From NCBI GenBank assembly GCA_947259625.1, contig CAMYMY010000164.1, forward strand, positions 1 through 7,787: DNA of 7,787 nt. Direction: 5' to 3'. The notes beneath the pieces were generated by a model. The model made no database searches. It was not told the origin of the DNA and saw only the letters and a list, made by a program, of their open reading frames with translations. The DNA is from an uncultured Kiloniellales bacterium. GTDB taxonomy: Bacteria; Pseudomonadota; Alphaproteobacteria; Kiloniellales; JAKSDN01. Below are positions 1 to 6,606 of the stretch, one piece after another. How positions within the stretch are numbered: position 1 is the first letter of the stretch; the number at the start of each line of letters is the position of its first letter. Made by a program: the position numbers and the translations under genes.

Positions 1-1461
1 GAGCGCCATCAGCTGCTTTTCGAGGCGGCGTCTGTCGCCCAGCTGGAGCAGGGCCAGCGCGCGCCGGCCCGCCGGCGTGGCCCGCAACGGCGCGGCGCGC
101 GCGCCGTCGAGCCGCCGCAGCCGGAAGTCCAGGACGTGCGGCAGGCCGAGCCGGTGCCGCGCCAGCAGGCCGTAGAAGGTCAGCGGGTTCTCGGCCGCCA
201 ACTCCAGCATCTCCTCCGCCTTGTCCCGGTTGCCCAGCTTCTCGTGGCAGCGCGCCGCCCAGTAGGCGCCGGCCGAGGCGGTCCAGTCGGAGGCATCGGG
301 GGCCAGCGCATAGGCCTCGAAATGCAGCGCGGCATTGGAGAAATCCTCCAGGCGCCAGGACGCGAGCCCGGTTGTCCACAGCGCGAGCGGCGCGCTCTGG
401 CCGGAGCGCTTGGCGGCGACGCCCGCCAGGCGGTTCGCCTTGTCGTAGTTGCCGAAGTAGAACCAGCCGGCGGCCACGTTGGCGGTCGCCCGGTCGATCT
501 GCACGTCGTCGAACAGGCGCTGGACCTCCGACCCGCCGATCAGCTTTTCCGTGGCGGTCAGCTGACGGCGCCCCACCTGGCGCCGGATCCGGCGCTCGAG
601 CTGACGGACGCGGCTGCGCTGCGCCCGGGTGAGGCGTTTCTGCGAGCGATAGGGCGACGAGGTGATCGGCCCCAGGGTCGCCAGCGTGCCGCGCCGCGCG
701 ACCGGTTGCTTTGCCAGCATGCCGCCGCGCGGCCGTTTCTTGAGCGCCAGCTTGTAGACCTTGTCGGCGTCCGGATGGTCGGCATAGTTCGCCAGCCAGA
801 GCCTCAGCTCCCTGTAGCGGGAGCGGTAGCTCGGATGCAGATAGCGCTGGGCCAGCACATGGCCGAGCAGGGTCTTGTCCTCGAGCTCCGCGATCAGGGA
901 GCTGGCGGTCTTCCATCGCGCCTTTTGCTGGGCACCGAAGATCTCGCGGTATCGCTCGACGTCCGCGTCCGAGAGAACCAGGGCGCCCTGCTCGGACCGG
1001 GGCTCCGGGCCCGCGGCCTCGGCCGCAGCCTCGGCCTGCGCTGTCTCGGCGGCAGCGGCCTCTGCTTTCTCGGCGGCGGCATCGGCCTTCGCCTGCTCGG
1101 CGGCAGCGGCTTCGGCCTCGGCTTTCTGGGCGGCGGCCGCCTCGGCCTCGGCTTTCTCGGCGGCGGCGGCATCGGCCTTCGCCTGCTCGACGGCTGCGGC
1201 CTCGGCCGCGGCGATGTCCTCTTCGCGGTCCGCCTCCCCGTCCGGCACAAAGGCCGGATCCTCGGCCGCGGCGGTCTCCGCCGGGCCGTCGAAGGCGCGC
1301 GTGTCTCCATGGGGCAGGTCCGCCGGCGCTCTCTCGACAGAAAGCTCCAGCGACGGCCCGCCCGTCATGGTGGCAGCGCCCAGCGCGATGGCGAGCCAAA
1401 GCCCGACCAACAGAAAGCTGCCCAGCAGACGCGGGTTTACCCAAATCCCTGACCGATCCAT
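1..1461 (-). CDS. slt: Soluble lytic murein transglycosylase, N-terminal 487 residues (catalytic domain beyond left edge)
   Basis: Slt-type enzymes act in the periplasm and cleave the MurNAc-GlcNAc bond of peptidoglycan, forming 1,6-anhydro-MurNAc ends. The frame is open from the ATG at 1461 to the window edge. Residues 11-31 form one hydrophobic segment (signal peptide or signal anchor). Residues 34-80 are acidic and low in complexity, and 82-150 are an Ala/Glu/Lys repeat. The recognisable Slt part starts near 163 (SDADVERYREIF) and continues through GHVLAQRYLHP (200-210), LANYADHPDADKVYKLAL (223-240), a Lys/Arg-rich stretch (241-299) and helical repeats ending in TFYGLLARHRLGLP (428-441), the usual end of the Slt superhelical domain. 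The catalytic Glu and SLT domain are not in the window. An in-frame TGA three codons upstream fixes the ATG as the first possible start; Shine-Dalgarno pairing is weak. It is transcribed divergently from the DUF427 gene. The family call is confident, the exact subtype is not. Confidence 0.87.
   Translation of the reverse strand, partial: MDRSGIWVNPRLLGSFLLVGLWLAIALGAATMTGGPSLELSVERAPADLPHGDTRAFDGPAETAAAEDPAFVPDGEADREEDIAAAEAAAVEQAKADAAAAEKAEAEAAAAQKAEAEAAAAEQAKADAAAEKAEAAAAETAQAEAAAEAAGPEPRSEQGALVLSDADVERYREIFGAQQKARWKTASSLIAELEDKTLLGHVLAQRYLHPSYRSRYRELRLWLANYADHPDADKVYKLALKKRPRGGMLAKQPVARRGTLATLGPITSSPYRSQKRLTRAQRSRVRQLERRIRRQVGRRQLTATEKLIGGSEVQRLFDDVQIDRATANVAAGWFYFGNYDKANRLAGVAAKRSGQSAPLALWTTGLASWRLEDFSNAALHFEAYALAPDASDWTASAGAYWAARCHEKLGNRDKAEEMLELAAENPLTFYGLLARHRLGLPHVLDFRLRRLDGARAAPLRATPAGRRALALLQLGDRRRLEKQLMAL
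1018..1188 (-). repeat. Imperfect 30-bp tandem repeat encoding Ala-rich decapeptides in slt
   Basis: Six tandem units of 8-10 residues occupy residues 92-148 of the transglycosylase: EQAKADAAAA, EKAEAEAAAA, QKAEAEAAAA, EQAKADAAA, EKAEAAAA and ETAQAEAAAE. The composition is almost only Ala, Glu, Lys, Gln and Asp, which favours a long single helix or coiled coil like the middle domain of TolA. It sits between the membrane segment and the helical domain, so it probably acts as a spacer that holds the enzyme away from the membrane. The units differ at the DNA level as well as in protein, so the array is old or under selection rather than a fresh slippage product. Confidence 0.85.
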
Positions 1462-1487
1462 GCCCCGTCAATAGCAGCCCTCTGGCT

Positions 1488-1516
1488 AATATCCGCCTAA
1501 CATCCGTTAATGTGCA
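1488..1516 (-). promoter_or_regulatory. Possible sigma70-type promoter for slt
   Basis: On the minus strand, TGCACA (1516-1511, four of six matches to TTGACA) is separated by 17 bp from GATATT (1493-1488, four of six matches to TATAAT). This would start transcription near 1481 and leave a leader of about 20 nt before the ATG at 1461. The stretch is AT-richer than its surroundings. The call rests on weak hexamers only. Confidence 0.28.
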
Positions 1517-1602
1517 TACCAACCCGTTCATCTTCGGGTAACCACGATTGACCCTCCCCGATGGCGCCGCCCGCGACTGGCGCGCGCGCCGTCGTGGCGG
1601 GC

Positions 1603-1631
1603 TTTCCCGGCCGGCCCGGCGCGTCTACCAT
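1603..1631 (+). promoter_or_regulatory. Weak candidate promoter for the DUF427 gene
   Basis: TTTCCC (1603-1608) and TACCAT (1626-1631) are 17 bp apart, which would give a leader of about 30 nt before the ATG at 1668. Both hexamers match the consensus poorly. The placement just ahead of a good ribosome binding site is the main support. Confidence 0.2.
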
Positions 1632-1652
1632 GCTTGGCAGGCGCTGCAGACC

Positions 1653-1661
1653 AAAGGGGGA
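1653..1661 (+). promoter_or_regulatory. Ribosome binding site that fixes the DUF427 start
   Basis: AAAGGGGGA lies 6 nt before the ATG at 1668. The frame stays open further upstream to a TTG at 1548, but the extra 40 residues are Arg-rich and unlike the family. This site decides for the ATG at 1668. Confidence 0.7.
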
Positions 1662-1667
1662 CCCGCG

Positions 1668-2450
1668 ATGCCCGAGGCTGTCACCAGAAGCCGCTCCGCC
1701 TTCGACCGGCACCCCGGCTGCCGTGTCGATTTCGAGGCCTGTGCCAAACGTGTGAGAACTGTCTTCAACGGCGAGACCCTGGCCGACTCGACGCAGGTGC
1801 GGCTGCTGCGCGAGACCGGGCACGTTCCGGTCTATTACTTCCCGCGCGCGGACCTGCGCCCGGACCTGCTTGCGGCCAGCGACCACCGGACCTTCTGCCC
1901 CTTCAAGGGAGAGGCTTCGTATTGGCACGTCACGGCGGGCGGGCGCCGCGCCGAGAACGCGGTCTGGAGCTACGAGGCGCCCTTCGAGGAGGTCGCCGGG
2001 ATCAAGGACTACATGGCGGTCTACTGGAACCCGATGGACGCCTGGTACGAGGAGGACGAAGAGGTCTTCGTCCACGCCCGCGATCCCCATGTGCGGATCG
2101 ACGTGCTGGCGAGCCGGCGCCCGCTCGAAGTCGTGCTGGGTGGCGAAACCGTCGCCAGGACGACCGCCGCGCTGCTCCTGTTCGAGACCGGTCTGCCGGT
2201 GCGCTACTACATCCCGCGCGAGGACGTGCGCATGGACCTGCTGAAGCCCTCGGACCGTCGCACCGCCTGCCCGTACAAGGGCACGGCCGGCTACTACGCG
2301 GCCGAGGCCGGCGGCAAGGTCCACGAGGACATCGCCTGGGTCTATCCGGAGCCCCTGCCCGAGGTCGGCCGGATCAAGGACCTGCTCTGCTTCTACGGCG
2401 AGAAGGTGGACGCCATGATTTTCGGCGGCCAGGAGCTGCCAAGGCCCTGA
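1668..2450 (+). CDS. Tandem DUF427 domain protein (260 aa)
   Basis: The protein is two copies of the DUF427 domain (Pfam NTP_transf_9), a small beta-rich fold of unknown biochemical function found mostly in bacteria and fungi. Copy 1 spans about residues 15-122 and copy 2 about 140-245. Each has the same series of motifs: VYYFPR (55-60) and RYYIPR (179-184); SDHRTFCPFKG (71-81) and SDRRTACPYKG (195-205); and a Trp followed by a P-x3-V-x2-IKD segment (W100 to D114; W224 to D238). The paired Arg-Thr-x-Cys-Pro-x-Lys-Gly motif is the family signature. No signal peptide or membrane segment is visible, so it is probably cytosolic. It stands alone, divergent from the transglycosylase and 404 bp ahead of nrdJ, so the neighbours give no function. 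The Pfam short name should not be read as evidence of nucleotidyl transfer. Confidence 0.9.
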   Translation: MPEAVTRSRSAFDRHPGCRVDFEACAKRVRTVFNGETLADSTQVRLLRETGHVPVYYFPRADLRPDLLAASDHRTFCPFKGEASYWHVTAGGRRAENAVWSYEAPFEEVAGIKDYMAVYWNPMDAWYEEDEEVFVHARDPHVRIDVLASRRPLEVVLGGETVARTTAALLLFETGLPVRYYIPREDVRMDLLKPSDRRTACPYKGTAGYYAAEAGGKVHEDIAWVYPEPLPEVGRIKDLLCFYGEKVDAMIFGGQELPRP

Positions 2451-2665
2451 GGATTATCGAGACGCCGGCGTGTCCGGGTGTTCCGCGGGCTATCTGAAGT
2501 TGGCCATGACCCTGAGTCGGCACCTGCCGCCGTGGACCGCGCGGGAAGTGGGGCAGAGCGCGCCGCCGGTTTCGGCCGGGATCCTGCCGCCACTCTCCAG
2601 GCTTTCCGCAGGCCCTGCCTGAGTCTGTGTCCGTTAACCAATTATTCACGATTTCCTGATGACAT

Positions 2666-2681
2666 CCACAACATCTTGTGG
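2666..2681 (+). promoter_or_regulatory. NrdR box upstream of nrdJ
   Basis: CCACAACATCTTGTGG is a 16-bp near-perfect palindrome; only the position 7/10 pair (C and C) does not pair. It matches all strongly conserved positions of the published NrdR consensus (acaCwAtATaTwGtgt). NrdR is a zinc-finger/ATP-cone repressor that senses ATP/dATP and represses ribonucleotide reductase genes. NrdR boxes usually occur as tandem pairs about 31 bp centre to centre. Exactly 31 bp downstream the left half-site recurs (ACAACA at 2668-2673, ACAAGA at 2699-2704), followed by a degenerate right half over the -10 element. The context, directly ahead of nrdJ, strongly favours this reading. Confidence 0.68.
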
Positions 2682-2691
2682 TTAGATGTTG
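2669..2691 (+). repeat. Perfect 8-bp inverted repeat overlapping the NrdR box
   Basis: CAACATCT (2669-2676) and AGATGTTG (2684-2691) are perfect reverse complements separated by 7 bp (TGTGGTT). The repeat shares its left arm with the NrdR box but has a different centre, so two palindromes overlap out of phase. It lies upstream of the predicted transcription start, so an operator role is more likely than an RNA hairpin. Confidence 0.6.
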
Positions 2692-2706
2692 GTGCCTAAC
2701 AAGACC

Positions 2707-2715
2707 TGCCATAAT
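2707..2715 (+). promoter_or_regulatory. Extended -10 promoter for nrdJ
   Basis: TGCCATAAT contains a five-of-six match to the TATAAT hexamer (CATAAT, 2710-2715) preceded by the TGN extension. There is no good -35 hexamer at 16-18 bp; TTGGTG at 2689-2694 is 15 bp away. Transcription would start near 2722 and give a leader of about 130 nt. The second, degenerate NrdR half-site lies just upstream, consistent with repression by occlusion. Confidence 0.45.
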
Positions 2716-2854
2716 CTTAGGTTGAGTGGTGGGTGTTGGGTCAGAGGCAGGGGTGTTTTGCGGCCGGACACCGCGTCGGCGGAGAGCAGAGTTGACCCCG
2801 GGGCCCCTCCAGCGCAGGCAACAACGACGAAGTACCTAAAGGGAGAAACTCCGC

Positions 2855-5800
2855 ATGCGCATTGCGCGACGTCTCACGAAGGCCGCCAAGGGCCCCTACA
2901 AGTCCGACAGCGTGTACCGCGGGATCGAGTTCCGCACGACCTCGAGCGAGATCCGCAACCCGGACGGCTCGCTGGTGTTCCAGGCCTCCAACATCGATGT
3001 GCCGGCAAGCTGGAGCCAGGTGGCTTGCGACATCCTGGCCCAGAAGTACTTCCGCAAGCGCGGCATCCCGCGCCGGCTGACGCGCGTCGAGGAGAAAGGC
3101 GTGCCGCCCTGGCTGTGGCGCTCCGCGCCCGACGAGGCGGCTCTCGCCGAGCTGCCCGAGGACGAGCGCGAGATCGGCGAGACCAGTGCCAAGCAGGTCT
3201 TCGACCGCCTGGCCGGCACCTGGACCTATTGGGGCTGGAAAGGCGGCCACTTCGACGGCGAGGCCGACGCCCAGGCCTATTACGACGAGATGCGCCACAT
3301 GCTGGCGCGCCAGATGGGCGCGCCCAACTCGCCGCAGTGGTTCAACACCGGACTGCACTGGGCCTACGGCATCGACGGGCCGGGCCAGGGCCACTACTAC
3401 GTGGACCACAAGACCGGCAGGCTGACCCGCTCGGGCTCCGCCTACGAGCATCCCCAGCCGCATGCCTGCTTCATCCAGTCGGTCGCCGACGACCTGGTCA
3501 AGGACAACGGCATCATGGACCTCTGGGTGCGCGAGGCGCGGCTGTTCAAGTACGGCTCGGGCACAGGCACCAACTTTTCGGCCCTGCGCGGCGGCGACGA
3601 GCCGCTGTCGGGCGGCGGCAAGTCCTCGGGCCTGATGAGCTTCCTCAAGATCGGCGACCGCGCCGCCGGCGCCATCAAGTCGGGCGGCACCACGCGCCGG
3701 GCGGCCAAGATGGTCACGGTCGACCTCGACCACCCGGACATCGAGGACTACGTCAACTGGAAGGTGGTCGAGGAGCGCAAGGTGGCCGCCCTGGTCGCCG
3801 GCTCCAAGCTCTGCCGCAAGCACCTGACGGCGGTCCTGCAGGCCTGCGCCGGGGGCACAGGCGAGGCCGCGCTCGACCCCAGGGGGAATCCGAGCCTGAG
3901 AAAGGCGATCCGGGCGGCACGACGGGACATGGTTCCCGAGAACTACGTGCAGCGGGTGATCCAGCTGGCGCGCCAGGGCATCACCTCGATTGACTTCGAG
4001 ACCTACGACACCGACTGGGATTCCGAGGCCTATCTCACGGTTTCGGGCCAGAACTCGAACAACTCGGTGCGCGTGCCCAACGGCTTCATCGAGGCGGTGC
4101 TGACCGACGACGACTGGCAGCTGATCCGGCGCACCGACGGCAAGGTCGCCAAGACGCTCAAGGCCCGCGGCCTCTGGGACCAGATCGCGGGCGCCACCTG
4201 GGCCTGCGCCGATCCGGGCATGCAGTTCGACACCACGATCAACGAGTGGCACACCTGCCCGGCGGGCGGCCGCATCAACGCCTCCAACCCCTGCTCGGAG
4301 TACATGTTCCTCGACGACACGGCGTGCAACCTGGCCTCGCTGAACCTGATGGCCTTCCGCGAGGACGACGGCGGTTTCGCGGTCGAGGACTACGAGCATG
4401 CCATACGGCTGTGGACGCTGACCCTCGAGATCGCGGTCCTGATGGCCCAGTTCCCATCCAAGCAGATCGCCAAGCTGTCCTACGAGTACCGCACGCTGGG
4501 CCTGGGCTACGCCAATATCGGCGGCCTGCTGATGGCCCAGGGCATCCCCTATGATTCGGCGGCGGGCCGCGCGTTCTGCGGCGCGCTCTCGGCGGTCATG
4601 ACCGGCGTCGCCTATGCCACCTCGGCCGAGATGGCCGGCGAGCTGGGCCCCTTCCCCGGCTACGCGGCCAACGCCGAGGCCATGCTGCGCGTGATCCGCA
4701 ACCACCGCCGCGCCGCTCACGGCGAGACGACCGGTTACGAAGGGCTCTCCATGGCGCCGGTCGCGCTCGACGGACGCAGATGTCCGGACCAGGCCCTGAT
4801 CGGCGCCGCCAAGCGTGCCTGGGATCGGGCGCTCGAGCTGGGCGAGGCGCACGGCTACCGCAACGCCCAGGCGACGGTGATCGCGCCGACCGGAACGATC
4901 GGCCTGGTGATGGACTGCGACACGACCGGCATCGAGCCGGATTTCGCTATCGTCAAGTTCAAGAAGCTGGCCGGCGGCGGCTACTTCAAGATCATCAACC
5001 GCACCGTACCCGAGGCGCTGCGTACCCTGGGCTACGACGACAGCGAGATCGAGGCGATCATCCGCTACGTGGTGGGCCGCGGAACGCTGAAGGACGCGCC
5101 GGGCATCGACCACGCGGCGCTCAAACAGAAGGGCTTCACCGAATCCGCCCTGCAGGCTCTCGAGGCGGGTCTGGCCAGCGCCTTCGACATCAAGTTCGCC
5201 TTCAACCAGTGGACCCTGGGCGCAGACTTCTGCACCAAAGTGCTGGGCTTCGGCGAGGCGGAGATGAACGACGTCGCCTTCGACATGCTGCAGGCGCTCG
5301 GCTTCACGCGCGAGCAGATCGCGGCGGCCAACAGCTACTGCTGCGGGGCCATGACGCTGGAAGGCGCGCCGGGCCTCAAGGAGGAGCACCTGCCGGTGTT
5401 CGACTGCGCCAACGCCTGCGGGCACAGCGGCCGGCGTTTCCTTTCCGTCGAGAGCCACATCCGCATGATGGCCGCGGCTCAGCCCTTCGTCTCGGGCGCC
5501 ATCTCCAAGACCGTCAACATGCCGAACCAGGCGACGGTCGAGGACTGCAAGGACGCCTATATGCTGTCCTGGCGCCTTTGCCTCAAGGCCAATGCGCTCT
5601 ACCGCGACGGCTCCAAGCTGTCGCAGCCGCTCTCCGCCGCCACGCTCGGCCTCGACGATGTCGAGGAGGACGAGGCGGACCTGGTCGAGCAGATCGCAGC
5701 GGCGCCCGCCGCCGAGCGCGCCGGGATCGTCGCCGAGCGGATCATCGAGCGCGTCGTCGAGCGGATCAACGAGCGCCGCCGCCTGCCCCAGCGGCGCAAG

Positions 5801-6541
5801 GGTTATACCCAGAAGGCCATCGTCGGCGGCCACAAGGTCTACCTGAGGACCGGCGAGTACGAGGACGGCACGGTCGGCGAGATCTTCATCGACATGCACA
5901 AGGAGGGCGCCGCCTTCCGCAGCCTGATGAACAACTTCGCCATAGCGATCTCGATCGGAATGCAGTACGGCGTGCCGCTCGAGGAGTACGTCGAGGCCTT
6001 CACCTTCACCCGATTCGAGCCGTCGGGCATGGTCGAGGGCAACGAGACCATCAAGATGGCGACCTCGGTGCTCGACTACATCTTCCGGGAACTGGCGGTC
6101 TCCTACCTCGGCCGCAACGACCTGGCCCACGCCCAGCCCAGCGACGTACTGCCCGACTCGATCGGCCGCGGCGATGGCGAGGGCGACCTGCCCGAGGTCG
6201 AGCGCGAGGCCGTGGTCGAGACGGTGCGGCGCATGGCTTCGAGCGGCTATATGCGCAACCAGTTCCTGGTCCTGAACGGAGGCGCCCAGGCGAACGGCGC
6301 GGCACAGGCCGCCGCCAATGGCGCCGCCCAAGAGCTCGCCGGCACCCACGGCCCCGCCGAGGCCGTCGCCGTCGAGGCCGCCGTTGCCGAGAGAGTCGAC
6401 CTGCGCCTCGAGCGCGTCCGCGAGGCGCGCATGCGGGGCTACCAGGGCGACTCCTGCGGCGAATGCGGCAACTTCACGCTGGTCCGCAACGGGACCTGCC
6501 TCAAGTGCGCGACCTGCGGCGCCACCAGCGGCTGCTCGTGA
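2855..6541 (+). CDS. nrdJ: Class II adenosylcobalamin-dependent ribonucleotide reductase
   Basis: The enzyme reduces ribonucleotides to 2'-deoxyribonucleotides in the cytosol, using a thiyl radical made by homolysis of adenosylcobalamin; it needs no oxygen and no separate radical subunit. The 1228 residues are full length for the long alphaproteobacterial form. Visible motifs, in order: NSPQWFN (158-164); HACF with the first redox Cys, C205; GSGTGTNFS (234-242); AIKSGGTTRRAAKM (273-286); NPCSE (478-482) with N478, thiyl-radical C480 and E482; the partner redox Cys C491, 11 residues on as in class II enzymes; and PTGTI (678-682), the substrate phosphate loop. A TSCPD-type domain covers about 984-1090. 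An Ala-rich linker (1142-1180) leads to a tail with Cys at 1201, 1204, 1215, 1218, 1221 and 1227, the probable swinging arm that passes reducing equivalents from thioredoxin. No ATP-cone is seen at the N-terminus. AAAGGGAGA with about 9 nt spacing supports the ATG at 2855. An NrdR box lies upstream and a terminator downstream, so it is probably monocistronic. Confidence 0.97.
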   Translation: MRIARRLTKAAKGPYKSDSVYRGIEFRTTSSEIRNPDGSLVFQASNIDVPASWSQVACDILAQKYFRKRGIPRRLTRVEEKGVPPWLWRSAPDEAALAELPEDEREIGETSAKQVFDRLAGTWTYWGWKGGHFDGEADAQAYYDEMRHMLARQMGAPNSPQWFNTGLHWAYGIDGPGQGHYYVDHKTGRLTRSGSAYEHPQPHACFIQSVADDLVKDNGIMDLWVREARLFKYGSGTGTNFSALRGGDEPLSGGGKSSGLMSFLKIGDRAAGAIKSGGTTRRAAKMVTVDLDHPDIEDYVNWKVVEERKVAALVAGSKLCRKHLTAVLQACAGGTGEAALDPRGNPSLRKAIRAARRDMVPENYVQRVIQLARQGITSIDFETYDTDWDSEAYLTVSGQNSNNSVRVPNGFIEAVLTDDDWQLIRRTDGKVAKTLKARGLWDQIAGATWACADPGMQFDTTINEWHTCPAGGRINASNPCSEYMFLDDTACNLASLNLMAFREDDGGFAVEDYEHAIRLWTLTLEIAVLMAQFPSKQIAKLSYEYRTLGLGYANIGGLLMAQGIPYDSAAGRAFCGALSAVMTGVAYATSAEMAGELGPFPGYAANAEAMLRVIRNHRRAAHGETTGYEGLSMAPVALDGRRCPDQALIGAAKRAWDRALELGEAHGYRNAQATVIAPTGTIGLVMDCDTTGIEPDFAIVKFKKLAGGGYFKIINRTVPEALRTLGYDDSEIEAIIRYVVGRGTLKDAPGIDHAALKQKGFTESALQALEAGLASAFDIKFAFNQWTLGADFCTKVLGFGEAEMNDVAFDMLQALGFTREQIAAANSYCCGAMTLEGAPGLKEEHLPVFDCANACGHSGRRFLSVESHIRMMAAAQPFVSGAISKTVNMPNQATVEDCKDAYMLSWRLCLKANALYRDGSKLSQPLSAATLGLDDVEEDEADLVEQIAAAPAAERAGIVAERIIERVVERINERRRLPQRRKGYTQKAIVGGHKVYLRTGEYEDGTVGEIFIDMHKEGAAFRSLMNNFAIAISIGMQYGVPLEEYVEAFTFTRFEPSGMVEGNETIKMATSVLDYIFRELAVSYLGRNDLAHAQPSDVLPDSIGRGDGEGDLPEVEREAVVETVRRMASSGYMRNQFLVLNGGAQANGAAQAAANGAAQELAGTHGPAEAVAVEAAVAERVDLRLERVREARMRGYQGDSCGECGNFTLVRNGTCLKCATCGATSGCS

Positions 6542-6564
6542 GGGGCTGCAATGGTCCCTCTGGT

Positions 6565-6578
6565 ATAGGTCACCCTAT
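6565..6578 (+). repeat. Short inverted repeat after nrdJ
   Basis: ATAGG (6565-6569) and CCTAT (6574-6578) pair perfectly around TCAC; one further G-T pair can extend the stem. The element begins 24 nt after the nrdJ stop codon and is not followed by a T-run, so it is not a terminator. It could be a minor 3'-end hairpin or a protein-binding site. Confidence 0.4.
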
Positions 6579-6606
6579 GACTCTTCTCTGAGTTCTCCCT
6601 GTAACC

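Larger units (their letters stand above)
2451..2854 (+). other. 404-bp intergenic region, nrdJ upstream and leader
   Basis: I see no credible gene here. Positions 2451-2625 are GC-rich; short open frames exist on both strands (for example a 38-codon ATG frame at 2506-2622 and a GTG frame from 2478), but none has a ribosome binding site or family-like sequence. From about 2630 the base composition turns AT-rich, and this part holds the NrdR operator, an inverted repeat and the promoter described separately. The transcribed leader, about 2722-2854, ends with AAAGGGAGA (2838-2846) before the nrdJ start. I looked for the conserved elements of a cobalamin riboswitch (the GCCACTG B12 box, the GGTGAAA-like segment and CCCGCNACTGT) and did not find them. 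Confidence 0.7.

Noticed and set aside
136..1452. 438-codon plus-strand frame opposite slt
   Set aside because: The minus strand holds a transglycosylase with clear family motifs; the plus frame's Gly/Leu repeats are the complement of the Ala/Glu/Lys repeat.
1497..1510. CTAA-N6-TTAA as a CtrA site in the slt upstream region
   Set aside because: The spacer is 6, not 7, and the first half has a mismatch; AT-rich intergenic DNA produces this easily.
1497..2324. 275-codon minus-strand frame over the DUF427 gene
   Set aside because: It is complementary to a gene with two matching family-signature motifs and a good ribosome binding site; it shows no motif of its own.
2588..2594. GCCACTC as a B12 box of a cobalamin riboswitch
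   Set aside because: It differs from GCCACTG, and the other conserved core segments are missing in the right order and spacing.
2506..2622. 38-codon ATG frame upstream of nrdJ as a leader peptide
   Set aside because: No ribosome binding site, no family-like features, and it lies upstream of the predicted nrdJ transcription start.
2374..2712. 112-codon minus-strand frame in the DUF427-nrdJ gap
   Set aside because: It crosses the NrdR box and the end of the DUF427 gene, has Arg/Pro-rich composition and no recognisable domain.
2741..6349. Antisense open frame of about 1200 codons over nrdJ
   Set aside because: It lies opposite a complete, motif-confirmed nrdJ, and its composition (Ala, Gly, Arg, Leu, Val, Asp, with no recognisable motif) is what the complement of strongly GC-biased codons gives. 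It has no domain recognised by eye.
4780..6591. Sense-strand 603-codon frame inside nrdJ in another reading frame
   Set aside because: It is very rich in Arg, Gly and Pro, as expected of an out-of-frame reading of GC-rich coding DNA, and it overlaps the conserved C-terminal half of nrdJ.
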